Notes: generated by a model not told the origin, from the sequence alone. Shown: positions 26,221-36,721, counted from the first letter of the stretch. The stretch: DNA of 64,000 bases from Rhodococcus sp. IEGM 1409 (GCF_030056735.1 NZ_JASHKN010000005.1:100023-164022), one strand, 5' to 3'. Numbers and translations are program-made.

Positions 26221-27798
26221 TCAGGTGGCGCTCGAAATCTGACGTAGTGCGCCCATGGTTGTTTCCATGTGTCGGAGTGCTTTCGTGCCGTTCGGCTCGG
26301 CCGCGCGGTAGTCGCCGACCGAGAGGGCCCAGAACGGGGCGACGGTGCGTGACCATGACTGCTTGCCGGATGCGATGTTGGACAGCCAGATCCGATCACC
26401 GATCTCGAATCCGCAACGAATCCCGATCTCGATGTGACGTCCCATGTAGAAGCCGCCGCTGCCGTCGTCGAAGTCGGCAGCGAAGGAGACGTAGCCGCGG
26501 GCCTTGTGTAGTCCGACGCGGCCGGTCTGCAGCCCTGATGGTGAGACCGCCACGCCGCCACCGGTTTCGAATCCGGACTTGTGTGCGTACGGACCCATGG
26601 CTGCTTTGCGTTCCTGGTCGGTGAAGATCGCCCAGGCGAGGATGACGTCTTCGACGGTCTTGTCGAAGATGCCGAGGGTGAGCCATGGGAGTCCGATCAA
26701 GCTGCCGAGCAACCCGAGCAGGATGTTCGAAACGAGCTTTGCACCTTGGTTAATTGCGTCCGGGCTCTTCCCGCCCGTGGTAATCGTGTGCTCGAGCGGT
26801 TTGTGGATGGTCATCTTCGATCGCAGGCCGAGATACTGACCTTTGCGGAGGATGATGTACGGATCGTCCGGGCCGATCGTGCTCGGGTTGTTGTTCGGGT
26901 CGGCGATCGTGACGGTCTCGGATGTACCGTCCGGCTTGATGATCCGGAGCAGATCGCGAATCGGATCCAAGATCGTGCCCGTAATACCTGCGGCGACGGA
27001 GCGGCGAATGACGTCGAAGACGATAGTCGGGCGGTTGAGCGTGAAGTGTGTCGGGCACGGTTGCGGGTCGCCGGGAAGCCACAGCTTTGCCGTGAGTTGC
27101 AATCCGCCGTCTTCGAGAGTCAGCTTGATCAGGTCGTAGAAGTTGTCCATCCTCGATCCGAGGGCTGTCCACTCTGCGACGCCGTCACGTTCGGCGATGT
27201 ACGGGATCATCACCATCGGCCACTTCGAACTGTCGAAGTTCGCGCGCCAATTCGCCGCGTTCCAGATATCGAAGTGCGGAATCCAGCTGCGTTGCTGCTC
27301 GCGCAACAGGTTCCGGTGTGCGAATCCCTTGATGACCTTGATGGAGTTGCCGAACTGTAGGTCAACCTTCGGGGTCTGCACGAGGATCGTCGACATCGTG
27401 TTCGGCCAGCACTGCAGGTGCTTCGTCTCGTCGAAGATGTGCAAACCGACGGGGCGAACGAAAGTGATACCCGTTTCGTCGGTTTCGAGCTCGATGTCGA
27501 AAACCTTGTAGCACTCCCGCTCGTATTCAGATTCGAAGACGAGGAAGATGTCGGCGTCCTTGGGCTGCTCGATCAACCACTGCGCGAGTTCATCCTCAGC
27601 GGGGATCGTGACCGACGCTTCGCCGGCTTCGTTGCAGATCACCTCACGAGATCCATCGTCCTCGCCCCACACGTCCCCGACCAGTTCGAGGAACTTGTCT
27701 CGAATGCTGACCCGGGGACGTGCGTTTGCTTGAGCGAGGTCATGCTCGTACTGGTCGTCGATGACCTGCAGGCCTTCGTCGAGGTTATAGACCGGCAT
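26221..27798 (-). CDS. Minor tail / baseplate protein (Gp37-like)
   Basis: A 525-residue protein, beta-rich and acidic at the N-terminus, with a middle section (residues 300-400) containing hydrophobic ILLGLLGSLIGLPWLTLGIF. It resembles siphovirus tail proteins grouped as Gp37-like, which occur in Rhodococcus and related phages directly after Dit. That assignment is from pattern and position. Starts two codons after Dit ends. Confidence 0.72.
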   Translation of the reverse strand: MPVYNLDEGLQVIDDQYEHDLAQANARPRVSIRDKFLELVGDVWGEDDGSREVICNEAGEASVTIPAEDELAQWLIEQPKDADIFLVFESEYERECYKVFDIELETDETGITFVRPVGLHIFDETKHLQCWPNTMSTILVQTPKVDLQFGNSIKVIKGFAHRNLLREQQRSWIPHFDIWNAANWRANFDSSKWPMVMIPYIAERDGVAEWTALGSRMDNFYDLIKLTLEDGGLQLTAKLWLPGDPQPCPTHFTLNRPTIVFDVIRRSVAAGITGTILDPIRDLLRIIKPDGTSETVTIADPNNNPSTIGPDDPYIILRKGQYLGLRSKMTIHKPLEHTITTGGKSPDAINQGAKLVSNILLGLLGSLIGLPWLTLGIFDKTVEDVILAWAIFTDQERKAAMGPYAHKSGFETGGGVAVSPSGLQTGRVGLHKARGYVSFAADFDDGSGGFYMGRHIEIGIRCGFEIGDRIWLSNIASGKQSWSRTVAPFWALSVGDYRAAEPNGTKALRHMETTMGALRQISSAT

Positions 27799-27801
27799 GA
27801 C

Positions 27802-28638
27802 TCACCCCCAAGGCATTTCGTGATAGCGAGGCATGATCGCCCGCAGCGTTCCGGGCACCGCCGCCGTGATCTCTACCGGCAGCAGTGTCGGCGGTGTGTT
27901 CGGCGGGATCTCGTATAAGAAACTCAGACCCTGCAATGTCTTCAGCTCGTTCGTGTGATTGGACGACGAGAGCTGCTCGATGCCGCCGCGCGTTCTGACC
28001 TTCCACACGTTGGATTGCGCCTTGATGGGAACCATCCGGCCGGACAACGCATCCGGAAGTTTCGCCGCGGTCATCGGCGTTCCGCCCCACTCCATCCACA
28101 ACGGCACGTCCGTCGGATTGTGGATTTCGAATTGGTGCGTATTGGTTCCGGCCGGGAAGTTCCACTCAAGTGTGTCGATACCGGATTTGAGGAACGGCCA
28201 GCAGGCCACGACGACCATTTCGATTTCGATCTTCGTGGACTGCATGGAGTAGTGCTCCATGTCCGGCGCCATCACCCGATCGAGCCGCACCTTGAGGCTG
28301 CGTGTTCCGAATACTTCCGACTTGGTGAACAACTCGGTATCGGCGTACATCGACCACGAACGTTTCCACGCCGCGAACAACTCTTCAAAGTCTCGCCGGG
28401 TGAGTCCCTCCAGACGAACCCGGAAGTCCAACAGGCGTTCCTCGATCTTGACCATCCGAGGTGTGGACCCGATCTCGTACGCGCGCGACGTACGAGTCGG
28501 GGTCCGGGGGGCTTCCTGGAACAAGCCATTCAGCCCCCCGGTGATCCACGCGTCCTTGGCGGTTCGAGCAGGCCCACCGAGTGCCCAGTCCGCGCCATTG
28601 ACACCACGGATCGAGATCGACTGCCGAAGATCGGTCAT
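27802..28638 (-). CDS. Distal tail protein (Dit-like)
   Basis: A 278-residue protein directly after the tape measure gene and overlapping it by ATGA. It has beta strands around RMVKIEERLLDFRVRLEG and a later FEIHNPTDVPLWMEWGG motif typical of the galectin-like half of distal tail proteins. It would form the hub joining the tail tube to the tip. Confidence 0.75.
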   Translation of the reverse strand: MTDLRQSISIRGVNGADWALGGPARTAKDAWITGGLNGLFQEAPRTPTRTSRAYEIGSTPRMVKIEERLLDFRVRLEGLTRRDFEELFAAWKRSWSMYADTELFTKSEVFGTRSLKVRLDRVMAPDMEHYSMQSTKIEIEMVVVACWPFLKSGIDTLEWNFPAGTNTHQFEIHNPTDVPLWMEWGGTPMTAAKLPDALSGRMVPIKAQSNVWKVRTRGGIEQLSSSNHTNELKTLQGLSFLYEIPPNTPPTLLPVEITAAVPGTLRAIMPRYHEMPWG

Positions 28639-31600
28639 CGGTTCCTCGATCCGTACGTGCGCGAGGACTGGCGCTCGTGAATACCTACTTCGCTCATGGT
28701 TTCTCGATCCACCCTTCCCGTGATGTTGTAGGTAGGACCGCCCCGCATTGGTGCCAATTCGAGTGCGCTGCGTGCCGATTCGGGCATGACGTCACCCGGT
28801 GCGGTTGTGGCGAGTTGCAGTCGGTTGAGCATCGGGGCCAGCTCCTCGAATGCCTCCGTTTGCCGAGGCGAGAGGACTCGCTCGGGATGGATGACGTTCT
28901 TGAGCATGAAGCCCTTACCGAATGCGAGACCGCCCTGGTCGTACCAGTTGTTCTTCTCCCAGAAGGACTTCGCCGCCATCGGATCGCCGTAGCGGTCCTT
29001 GATGTACTTCGCACCGGCCTGTCCCTGGATGTAAGGATCCGGATTCTCGTCCGGAAGGTACTGATCCTTGGTCGAACCGAGGAACTGGAAGAGACTGAAT
29101 GCTCCCGAAGATGGGTTGCGTGCGAGCGGATTCCAGCTCGATTCCTTGCCGATGATCCAGTCGGCAGCGGCCCATTGCTCGCCGCTGTCCCATCCGTACG
29201 GCTTGAACGCAGCCTTGACCTTGTCCACGACCGTCATCGGCGCAGCCGGACTCGCCGGGGTCACCTGTGCGGGCGGCTGCGGTGCGGTCGGAGGCGTAGT
29301 ACCTCCGGTCGGCGCAGGTGCGGACTCCTCCGGTGAGGTCGGGGTGTCGTTGAAGCTCGCTTCGTTACGGTCACCTGCCTGATCGGATCGGCGCCCGTAC
29401 TCGTCGACGAGTTTCATCCCCTCGAACTGCTTGGAGATCCCAGCCATACCAAGGAGGTCGTTACCCCATTCCGCGAGAAGCGAGGTCCCGATCTGTGCGC
29501 CGACTCCACCCCAGTCGACAGGCCCCGGATCTTGACCGGGCTCGGCAACCTTGTCGGTGTTGCCGAAACCGATGCGGCCGAGGACGTCTCGGATCATCTG
29601 CAGCTGATCCCAGTTCAGCACCGCCTCTGGCTTGCCTGTCTCGTTCCGAACGACAGAGAGCCCGTTCGGGATCCAGCCACCGGTGTCCCGGAAGAGGGCG
29701 AAATCCTTCGCCTTGTCCCAGGCCGAGGACAGCATGTCCCCGAGGTCGAGGGTCTTGTCCGCGAGATACCCCGCGGTCATGTCGCGACCCTTGTTCAGGA
29801 ATGACGTTGGGATGCCCAGCGCTTCGGGCGGTGGGGTTCCGATCGCCGCGGCGATCCCGTCCTTGATCGGATTGAGCACCCAATCGAAGGTGTCCGCGAT
29901 CTTGCTCTGCAGGAACGAGCGCTTCTGATCAGGACTCGGCCCACCGCCGCCACCGGGGCCGGCCGACTCGAACGAGCCGTCCGGGCCGATAGCAAGGTGG
30001 TACTGACCCGGACGGACGCCGACGAACTGGCTACTGTCCGCGCCCGCTGCCGGCCCGCCGTAGGCGACGTAGTTGTGCGCGCCACCGGATTCGACGTTAG
30101 TGGTGGCGTACTGCCCGATACCGGTGAGGGTGCCGGCAGTGTGTCCACCACCAGGTCCGCCCGGGTTGTCGTGCACACCGACCGAAAAGCCCTTGCCGAG
30201 ACCCGGCACGAATGGTTGACCATTCGGGAAGGAACCGGTCGCCCAGGTCCACTTACCGTCACCGCCGTTGAGGATGGCGTCGGCGATCGCAGACATGTAG
30301 CCCGAGCAGTCCTCGAAGCCCCACGTGTACGGATTGCCGTTGCGCATCTTCGCGGCACGGTGACCGTTCTCGAGTGCCTTCTCCCACGGTGCGCCGGCAC
30401 GAACTTCGCCGCCGTCCTTGTACTTCGGGAGAAGCCAGTCGAACATTCCCTGCGGGTCGACGTTCCCGAGACCCTTCGCAGCCACCTGAGCGCCGTAGGC
30501 GTTGAGGTTGTCGCGACCCATCTCGCGAATGAGGTTGCCGCCGTCCCACGTGAACGGGACGCCGCGCATGATCATGTCGCGGATCGCGTAGACGACGTTG
30601 TGTCCGCCTGCGCGCTCGACCTCCTTTGCGGTCACCATGTGCTCGCTGTTCGAGCCCCACATCAGGACGTCGTCGGAGGTGCCTGTGCCCGGCCCCTTGA
30701 TGCGCCCGCCAGTGGCATGTTCCGGAATCGACGGAAGCCGTGACGTTGGCTCCATCCCGAGCAATCCCGATGCCATGTTCCAGGCCTTGAGGATGCCGTC
30801 GTTCCACACCGTGTTGATCATGAAGTTGATCGGCTTGGCCAAGAGACCGCGCAGGCTCGACCACTTGTTATCGATTCCTTCGACGGTGCTGGAGAAGAAA
30901 TTTCCAACACTGCCGAGGGCGTCGGTGAAGGCGGAAAACGCGCGCTTCGCCCCGTCGACCACCGTTGAAATCACGGTGCCGACGAGCTCGAAGTACGGTT
31001 TCACGACGTTGTCGTAGAAGAACGACACGACGCGTCCGACTTCGCCGATCTTGTCGCCGAAAAATCCGAGGACGGGACTGATGATGTTGTTCCACGCAAA
31101 CGACACAGCGTCTTGGATGCCCTGCCATGCTGCTTGCACGATGCCCCGGAAGGTCTCAGAGTTCTTGTACGCGAGCACAACTGCCGCGACCAGTCCCGCG
31201 AGAACGGCGATGACTATGCCGATCGGGTTGGCCGTCATTGCGGCGTTGAGAGCCCATTGCGCTGCCGCTGCGATGCCGGTAGCTGCCGAGCTCGCAAGCA
31301 TTGCGACGCGGCTTGCAATGAATCCCGCGGCGGTTCGCGCTGCCGCGATGATGCCGAGGTTCGTGACCGCGTTCCACGCCCCTTGTGCGACTGCTCCCGC
31401 AATCAACGCGACTCGATGCGCAGCGAGAGCGATCGTGTTGCCTGCGAGCGACAAACTCGACCGCCCCGTTGCGGCAGCGAAGATGCCCTGCGCGACCGAC
31501 GCGGCGAACATGATGCCGTTCCACACCGTCACCGCGACACCCATGAGCTTGACGGCAGTAATGATGCCGAGAAGCAAGGGCGCGAACGGCACCAGTTTCT

Positions 31601-34103
31601 CGATGACCGTCGCCAAATGCGGTGCGACGAGAGCGAGAATGTCCGCCCACGGTGAGAACGCATCCACCAGTCCGGGAAGGACTGGGGCGAGGTTGACGAG
31701 CGCCTGACCGAGTGCGGGCATCAGCTCGCGCGCCATGTCCATGAGTCCGGGAATCGAGTCTTGGATCGCTTGACCCATAGCCGAGAATCCCGGTGCGAGA
31801 CCGGATGCCGCTTCCGAGCCGAATCCTCGGAAGAGATCGAATAGCGGACCGGCGATCACGCTGATGTTCTGGAAGATCTGCCGGACGCTGTCGAACGTGC
31901 CCCGGAGATCGTCGGCGCTGATGTTCCGTAGCTTCTCCCCGAGGTCGAGCAGCCAGGCATTGATGCCGGCCCCGCTGTCTGCGAAGGTCTGCGCTGCCGT
32001 GCCCAGGACTTGGATCAGTCCGGAAAAGACAGAGCCGATACCGTTTTCGCCCTGCGAGAGGCTTTGGAAGAACCGGTTCGATCCGTCGATCATCCGATCC
32101 CAGCCAGCCAGTGCGGCCGGACTCGAGATCGACGAAACGATCTGCGAGCCGAGGTTACCGAGCGTCGTGGCAAGGCCGCCGAGACTCGGCTTCAGATGGT
32201 CAAGCAGTCCACCGAGTTTGACGAACGCACCGGACATCGCCCCACTGAAGCGATCAGTGATCTCCTCCCGGAGGTTCTTCAGTGCCTGGAGCAGCGGTGC
32301 GAGTCGTTGCCCGATCATCGCGGCGAACGGATCATCCCCGGATGCGGCCGACTGCTGCGATTCGGCCATGCTCTCGTACGCATCCGCAACCGCCTCTGCG
32401 GCGTCGATGTTGGCTTGCGCCACATCCTTCTGCGTCTGGGCTAGATCGGACTGAGCCTCTTGCAGCTGCTCCTGCGCATCGACCTCGCGCTGCTTTGCCT
32501 CGACAACACGGTCGGATCCTTCGATACCCTTCGCCTGCGCGTCGGCGATCTCCCCGCGCTGCTGCGCGTTCGATGCCTTGATCTCGTCGTAAGCCTGCTG
32601 TGCCTCGCGAACACCGAGGTTCGCTCGCCACATGTCGAGGCTGTCTGCATCGGGGTCGGCCTTCGTCTCGCGGAGAGTTTTCTTGGCTTCGGCCAGCGCC
32701 AGCGAGGCACTCTCCTCGTCGAGAGCGAGGCCGGCGAGCGTGCGGGCGTAGCCTTCAGCGTCTCGCTTGGCTTCCTGCCTCGCCTTATTGACCTCGTCCT
32801 GAGCCTCCTTGACGTCCTTCTGTGCTTTGACGACCTGCTTTTCGGCGGAGACGATCTGGCGCGCACCCTGCTCGGCAGTGCGGGCCTGCGACTTCTTGGC
32901 GCTCTCGATGGCCTTGAGTGCAGACGCACCCTTGGTTGCCGAGGCACCGACCGCATTCTGAGACTTGTCCCAGGCCTTCGCCCCAGCGGACAGACCTGCG
33001 AATGCCATCTTCGCGACGCCGATAGCTGGGCCGAGGATGCCCGCTGCAGCCGCGGCGACAGTGCCCATCGCGCCGGCCACTGCGGTCAGACCTGCTACCA
33101 GGGGCCCGGTGACGAAAGACGACACAACCGAACCCAGCGCCGACATGGCGCCGAGGGCAACCGCAGACCCGACAGTGACCATCCCGAGGGCTTTGCCGAC
33201 GCGTGTCAGGATCCCGACCAGCCTGGCAGCTGCTGCCATGAGCAGGAGAGCGGAGGTCACGCGTGCGATATCGCGGGCGAGGATGCCGGCGGCAGCTGCG
33301 GCGAGGCGCAGTACGCCTGCAAGTCGTGCGATGCCGGCGCCGGTCATGACCCGCAGCAGTGAGGAACTGACGAGCAGTCCCGCGCTGAAGACCTTCAGTG
33401 CTCGTGCCGCTAGGCCGACACCGGTGGCCACCATGCCGACATTGCGGATGACCGAGCGCGCCCCGTCGTTGACGAGCGTGAAACCGACAGCAGCCATGCG
33501 CATTCCGCTACCGAGTGCCGAGATGAACCCGGCAGCGAAACTGCGGCCCTCGTCGTTGCCGCGCGAGTGCGAGTTCATGGCTGCACTGACGCCGCCGGCG
33601 AACTTCGAACCCGCCTCCTGGCCGCCTCGTTCGAACTTCGAAGTAATCCGCTGGAGGAGAGTTTCGCTGTCAGCCTCGGCTCGCCTGCTGTCGAGCTTGG
33701 CCTCGATGCGAGTGACGCGAGCGCCCGCCGTCGAGCGCTGTGACTCAGCGGCATTCAGTGCATTGGCAGCAGCTCGACTATTGGTCTTCGCCTTCGCAAC
33801 TTTGTCTTCTGCGGCGGCGAGTCGGCTCGCGTCGGTAATGCCTTTGTTGCGAAGGGCCTGCAGTTGACGCTCTGCGGTGACCGCCTCGCGAGTGGCCGCA
33901 GATTCGCGACGTCTCGCGTCGGCTGCGCTTTTTGCAGCGGTGTCGAGATCGGACTTCGCCTTCTTGAGCTGACGCTGATCGAACTCGACATCGACATGCT
34001 GAGTAACCCTGTTGCGCTTGACTTCTGCGGAGACCCTTTTGAAGTAGCCATTCATGGAAGGCATGACGTTGATGTACGTCTCGGCACCCTGCATTGCGGG
34101 CAT
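28635..34103 (-). CDS. Tape measure protein with two cell-wall hydrolase domains
   Basis: An 1822-residue protein, the longest in the window, setting tail length and passing through the wall at DNA injection. Residues 30-160 and 400-600 are coiled coil; 230-390 and 880-1060 hold many Ala/Gly-rich hydrophobic segments. Near residue 1265 is an NlpC/P60-like cysteine site (WGFEDCSGYMSA) with a later GGHTAG His. Near 1640-1710 is a lysozyme/SLT-like domain (IGKESSWNPLARNPSSGAFSLFQF). GGAGG lies before the ATG. Confidence 0.93.
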   Translation of the reverse strand: MPAMQGAETYINVMPSMNGYFKRVSAEVKRNRVTQHVDVEFDQRQLKKAKSDLDTAAKSAADARRRESAATREAVTAERQLQALRNKGITDASRLAAAEDKVAKAKTNSRAAANALNAAESQRSTAGARVTRIEAKLDSRRAEADSETLLQRITSKFERGGQEAGSKFAGGVSAAMNSHSRGNDEGRSFAAGFISALGSGMRMAAVGFTLVNDGARSVIRNVGMVATGVGLAARALKVFSAGLLVSSSLLRVMTGAGIARLAGVLRLAAAAAGILARDIARVTSALLLMAAAARLVGILTRVGKALGMVTVGSAVALGAMSALGSVVSSFVTGPLVAGLTAVAGAMGTVAAAAAGILGPAIGVAKMAFAGLSAGAKAWDKSQNAVGASATKGASALKAIESAKKSQARTAEQGARQIVSAEKQVVKAQKDVKEAQDEVNKARQEAKRDAEGYARTLAGLALDEESASLALAEAKKTLRETKADPDADSLDMWRANLGVREAQQAYDEIKASNAQQRGEIADAQAKGIEGSDRVVEAKQREVDAQEQLQEAQSDLAQTQKDVAQANIDAAEAVADAYESMAESQQSAASGDDPFAAMIGQRLAPLLQALKNLREEITDRFSGAMSGAFVKLGGLLDHLKPSLGGLATTLGNLGSQIVSSISSPAALAGWDRMIDGSNRFFQSLSQGENGIGSVFSGLIQVLGTAAQTFADSGAGINAWLLDLGEKLRNISADDLRGTFDSVRQIFQNISVIAGPLFDLFRGFGSEAASGLAPGFSAMGQAIQDSIPGLMDMARELMPALGQALVNLAPVLPGLVDAFSPWADILALVAPHLATVIEKLVPFAPLLLGIITAVKLMGVAVTVWNGIMFAASVAQGIFAAATGRSSLSLAGNTIALAAHRVALIAGAVAQGAWNAVTNLGIIAAARTAAGFIASRVAMLASSAATGIAAAAQWALNAAMTANPIGIVIAVLAGLVAAVVLAYKNSETFRGIVQAAWQGIQDAVSFAWNNIISPVLGFFGDKIGEVGRVVSFFYDNVVKPYFELVGTVISTVVDGAKRAFSAFTDALGSVGNFFSSTVEGIDNKWSSLRGLLAKPINFMINTVWNDGILKAWNMASGLLGMEPTSRLPSIPEHATGGRIKGPGTGTSDDVLMWGSNSEHMVTAKEVERAGGHNVVYAIRDMIMRGVPFTWDGGNLIREMGRDNLNAYGAQVAAKGLGNVDPQGMFDWLLPKYKDGGEVRAGAPWEKALENGHRAAKMRNGNPYTWGFEDCSGYMSAIADAILNGGDGKWTWATGSFPNGQPFVPGLGKGFSVGVHDNPGGPGGGHTAGTLTGIGQYATTNVESGGAHNYVAYGGPAAGADSSQFVGVRPGQYHLAIGPDGSFESAGPGGGGGPSPDQKRSFLQSKIADTFDWVLNPIKDGIAAAIGTPPPEALGIPTSFLNKGRDMTAGYLADKTLDLGDMLSSAWDKAKDFALFRDTGGWIPNGLSVVRNETGKPEAVLNWDQLQMIRDVLGRIGFGNTDKVAEPGQDPGPVDWGGVGAQIGTSLLAEWGNDLLGMAGISKQFEGMKLVDEYGRRSDQAGDRNEASFNDTPTSPEESAPAPTGGTTPPTAPQPPAQVTPASPAAPMTVVDKVKAAFKPYGWDSGEQWAAADWIIGKESSWNPLARNPSSGAFSLFQFLGSTKDQYLPDENPDPYIQGQAGAKYIKDRYGDPMAAKSFWEKNNWYDQGGLAFGKGFMLKNVIHPERVLSPRQTEAFEELAPMLNRLQLATTAPGDVMPESARSALELAPMRGGPTYNITGRVDRETMSEVGIHERQSSRTYGSRNR

Positions 34104-34121
34104 GAAAGACCTCCGTAGGGG

Positions 34122-34919
34122 TTATGCCAGGATCGGTTTGTAGCGATCGCCGAGCACTTGGGCGCCGATTTCGTCGTGATCGGCGAAGCTGCGCAATTCC
34201 TTTGCGACGTCGCGCGCGGTGCGAGGCCGGAGAAAGTTCTTGGGGGCTTTGCCGCCCTTGCCTTTGAACTTCGGACTCGCGGCATAGGTGGCGTGTTCGA
34301 TTCGACGCGCAGTCTCGACGAATTCGGTGAGAAGTTCGCGCTGCGCGGTCCACCCGATGATCGACGGGCGTGGCGACGGCTTGGGCAGTTCGCCCTTCTC
34401 TTCCTTCTCGAGCATTTTCTTCGCGCGATTGATGTCGCTGCTCACTTCGCCGATGTAGTAGCCGCCGTCGATCGGGTGAGACAGGATGCGAAAGAGCTTG
34501 TTCCACGGAGTGTTCCGGTGATCGCGCACCCAGTCGTAGAGGTTGAGGCGGTGGTCAATCAGCTCGCGCTCGATCGCCACGCCGTAGTTGTTGAGCTCGT
34601 CGACCAGGTACGCCCATCCGGCATCCGGGGCGACGAGGATCCCGAAGTGCTCACGGATGTCGTCCACGAGGTCGACGAGATCGCTGATCGGGCGTCGCGC
34701 GTACGCCTCGGCGATGGTGTCTGCCGTCTCTTCTCCGACGAGGGTGTCGAGCATGGTGTGCACGGAGACGATGGAGTCGAGTTCCGCGACACTGTCCGCC
34801 AGCGGCACGTCGAGCACGAGGTCGATGCCTTTGCCGACAGTGACGAAGAACGGGCCGACGGCCTCGTCGAGAAGAATCTCGAAATAGGAGTCCGTCGGCC
34901 CGTTTTCGTTCGCGGTCAT
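34122..34919 (-). CDS. Tail assembly chaperone-like protein (second gene)
   Basis: A 265-residue protein just upstream of the tape measure, the place of the longer of the two siphovirus tail assembly chaperones. It contains a helical N-terminal half and a Lys-rich KFKGKGGKAPKNFL segment. It begins 2 bp after the stop of the shorter gene, in the -1 frame. A TAG in its own frame lies only 10 codons upstream, so any frameshift product would have to form in the last codons of the first gene. No good slippery site was found there. Confidence 0.68.
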   Translation of the reverse strand: MTANENGPTDSYFEILLDEAVGPFFVTVGKGIDLVLDVPLADSVAELDSIVSVHTMLDTLVGEETADTIAEAYARRPISDLVDLVDDIREHFGILVAPDAGWAYLVDELNNYGVAIERELIDHRLNLYDWVRDHRNTPWNKLFRILSHPIDGGYYIGEVSSDINRAKKMLEKEEKGELPKPSPRPSIIGWTAQRELLTEFVETARRIEHATYAASPKFKGKGGKAPKNFLRPRTARDVAKELRSFADHDEIGAQVLGDRYKPILA

Positions 34920-34921
34920 CG

Positions 34922-35338
34922 TCAGCGGCGAGAGCCGCCGCGGCGAGCGCGGCTACGCTTTTCGGCGCGATTCATCGCGATATCGGCGTCGAAGAGACCG
35001 AAGTATCGCGACATCGCGCGCGTGATGTCGATCAGGTTGTCCGGGTGCTGCGGCCCGAGGAAATCCGCGACGTCCTCGTACTGCTCACCGAGGAACAGCT
35101 TGAGCACCTGCCGCGTGGTCCGGGCCTCCTCGATATCCATGACAGTGTCCGAATCCGGCTCGGGGACATGGAAGGTGGGGGAGTCGCCGATCTGGAACTT
35201 GAACGGCTTCTTGGACTCTCCACCGCCGAACTTGACGACATCGGAGTCGTCGTAGTCGGGCGTGCGATCAGCGTCGTATGTGCTCACGGGAATACTCCTG
35301 GGGTCGATGACAGTGCGGTCGGTGTCGAGGTCGCTCAC
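34922..35338 (-). CDS. Tail assembly chaperone-like protein (first gene)
   Basis: A 138-residue acidic protein with a domain containing FKFQIGDSPTFHVPEP and VLKLFLGEQYEDVADFLG, ending in an Arg-rich tail (RSRARRGGSRR). Position between the major tail protein and the tape measure fits the first chaperone gene. It overlaps the upstream gene by ATGA. Confidence 0.7.
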   Translation of the reverse strand: MSDLDTDRTVIDPRSIPVSTYDADRTPDYDDSDVVKFGGGESKKPFKFQIGDSPTFHVPEPDSDTVMDIEEARTTRQVLKLFLGEQYEDVADFLGPQHPDNLIDITRAMSRYFGLFDADIAMNRAEKRSRARRGGSRR

Positions 35339-35664
35339 TTGGTTGCTCCCTTGCCGCGTGGTGCAGCGGCGACGGAAGTGGCGGAAGCGGTTGTGGCAGC
35401 AGCGGGACTCGTCGACGGCGCGGCGGTCTCAGCGGTCGCCGGGGCGACTGTCTGCACGTCGCCGGACGATGCCTCGGCGGGCGACGGCGTCTCGACAGCT
35501 GCGGGCGCCGACTCTTCGGGGACCGCCGGTGCGATGCGGTATCCGAGGCTGATGAGTTCGTTGTGTTCGCGACGAGAACTGGCAGTGAAGCCTCGGCCGT
35601 CTGGGGCGATGAGCCTCGTCGGCTGATAGTTCTTCGGATCGTCTGCGCTTTGCATGGTTCCCAT
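35335..35664 (-). CDS. Tail-region protein with Ala/Pro-rich tail
   Basis: A 109-residue protein. The first 45 residues are a compact domain (PDGRGFTASSRREHNELISLGYRI), and the rest is a disordered Ala/Pro/Thr/Ser tail ending in basic residues. It lies after the major tail protein and is coupled to the first chaperone gene. Function unknown. Confidence 0.6.
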   Translation of the reverse strand: MGTMQSADDPKNYQPTRLIAPDGRGFTASSRREHNELISLGYRIAPAVPEESAPAAVETPSPAEASSGDVQTVAPATAETAAPSTSPAAATTASATSVAAAPRGKGATK

Positions 35665-35759
35665 GAGATTTCTCCTTGAGGTGGTGGTCGGTGGGGCGGT
35701 CTGGAAACACCGGGCAGGCGGTCGACCGCCAATCCCCGCCTGTCCGGTGCGTGTGAGGG

Positions 35760-36701
35760 TCAGGCGGTGACGGTGACCGTCAGTGCCTTGGTGACCGAGG
35801 TGGCGCCGCTGTCGGTGACCTTGAAGGTGACGCTCGGTGTGCCTGCGGCCGTCGGTGTTCCGGAGATGACGCCCGTGCTCGAGAGGGCGAGTCCGGCCGG
35901 GAGGGTTCCGGAGTTCACGGTCCAGGTCTTCGCGCCGCTGCCGCCGGTGGCGAGCAGGGTCTGCGAGTACGGCGTGCCGACGACGCCCGCGGGGAGCGAT
36001 GTCGTGGTGATCGTCAGGCTATTGGCCAAGGGGCCACCCGCGAATCCGGCATCTTCGAGGACGCGCTGCCAGCCGGGACCAGCGAAGTGGTGGCGGATCG
36101 AGACGCCGAACTCGGTGTCGACCATGCCGTTGACGACGGTGGGCCACGTCAGCGCACCTTCTCCGTCGGTGATGGTCTGCTCGCCCATCTCCGTGACCTC
36201 GCCGCAGTAGAACTGGCGACCGATGTAGATGGTGTCGACGCCGGAATTCGCCTTGGAGATCAGCAGGTATCGCAGCTGACGAATCTGCGCGATGGCTGCC
36301 TGGTCGAACGCAATCTCGCCGGTGACTGGGTCGGCGACCATCGCCGAGAGGTCCATGCCGAGGTTGTTCTCGATGTTGTGGCGGTTGGTCTCGAGGCCGG
36401 TGAAATTGATACCGGAGATGTCGGAAGTGAAGTCAGACTTGACCGGGTTGGAGTAACCGATCGCGTTGATGTCGGACTTCTCGACCTCACGAGAGAGCGT
36501 GATCGCGTCTTCCTTGTTGAGGAGTCCAAAGTCGAACGCGCCGACGGGCAGCTCGGCGAGCTTGCCGTCGACACCCTCGGTGATTTTCTGAACCGGGGCC
36601 ACGGACATCGGGAAGCCGAAGATGTGGGCCTCGTTGGGCTTGAGGATCAGCTGACGCTGATGCCGGGCGATTTCGAGTTCGCCTACTCGTGTGCTGACCA
36701 T
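35760..36701 (-). CDS. Major tail protein with C-terminal Ig-like domain
   Basis: A 313-residue tail tube protein. The first 225 residues form the tube domain. The last 85 form an Ig-like domain of the putative Ig (He_PIG) type, with the hallmark pattern [42 protein letters not shown]. Such domains decorate the outside of siphovirus tails and can bind sugars. Start at 36701 follows GAGGAGG, far better than the in-frame upstream ATG at 36734. Confidence 0.87.
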   Translation of the reverse strand: MVSTRVGELEIARHQRQLILKPNEAHIFGFPMSVAPVQKITEGVDGKLAELPVGAFDFGLLNKEDAITLSREVEKSDINAIGYSNPVKSDFTSDISGINFTGLETNRHNIENNLGMDLSAMVADPVTGEIAFDQAAIAQIRQLRYLLISKANSGVDTIYIGRQFYCGEVTEMGEQTITDGEGALTWPTVVNGMVDTEFGVSIRHHFAGPGWQRVLEDAGFAGGPLANSLTITTTSLPAGVVGTPYSQTLLATGGSGAKTWTVNSGTLPAGLALSSTGVISGTPTAAGTPSVTFKVTDSGATSVTKALTVTVTA

Positions 36702-36721
36702 GAGTTGCCTCCTCGGCAAAT

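Noticed and set aside
34917-34966. Programmed -1 frameshift joining the two tail chaperone genes
   Set aside because: The second frame has a TAG 10 codons before the first gene's stop, leaving a narrow window with only CGC/GGC-type codons and no canonical slippery heptamer. The second gene has its own ATG two bases after the stop.
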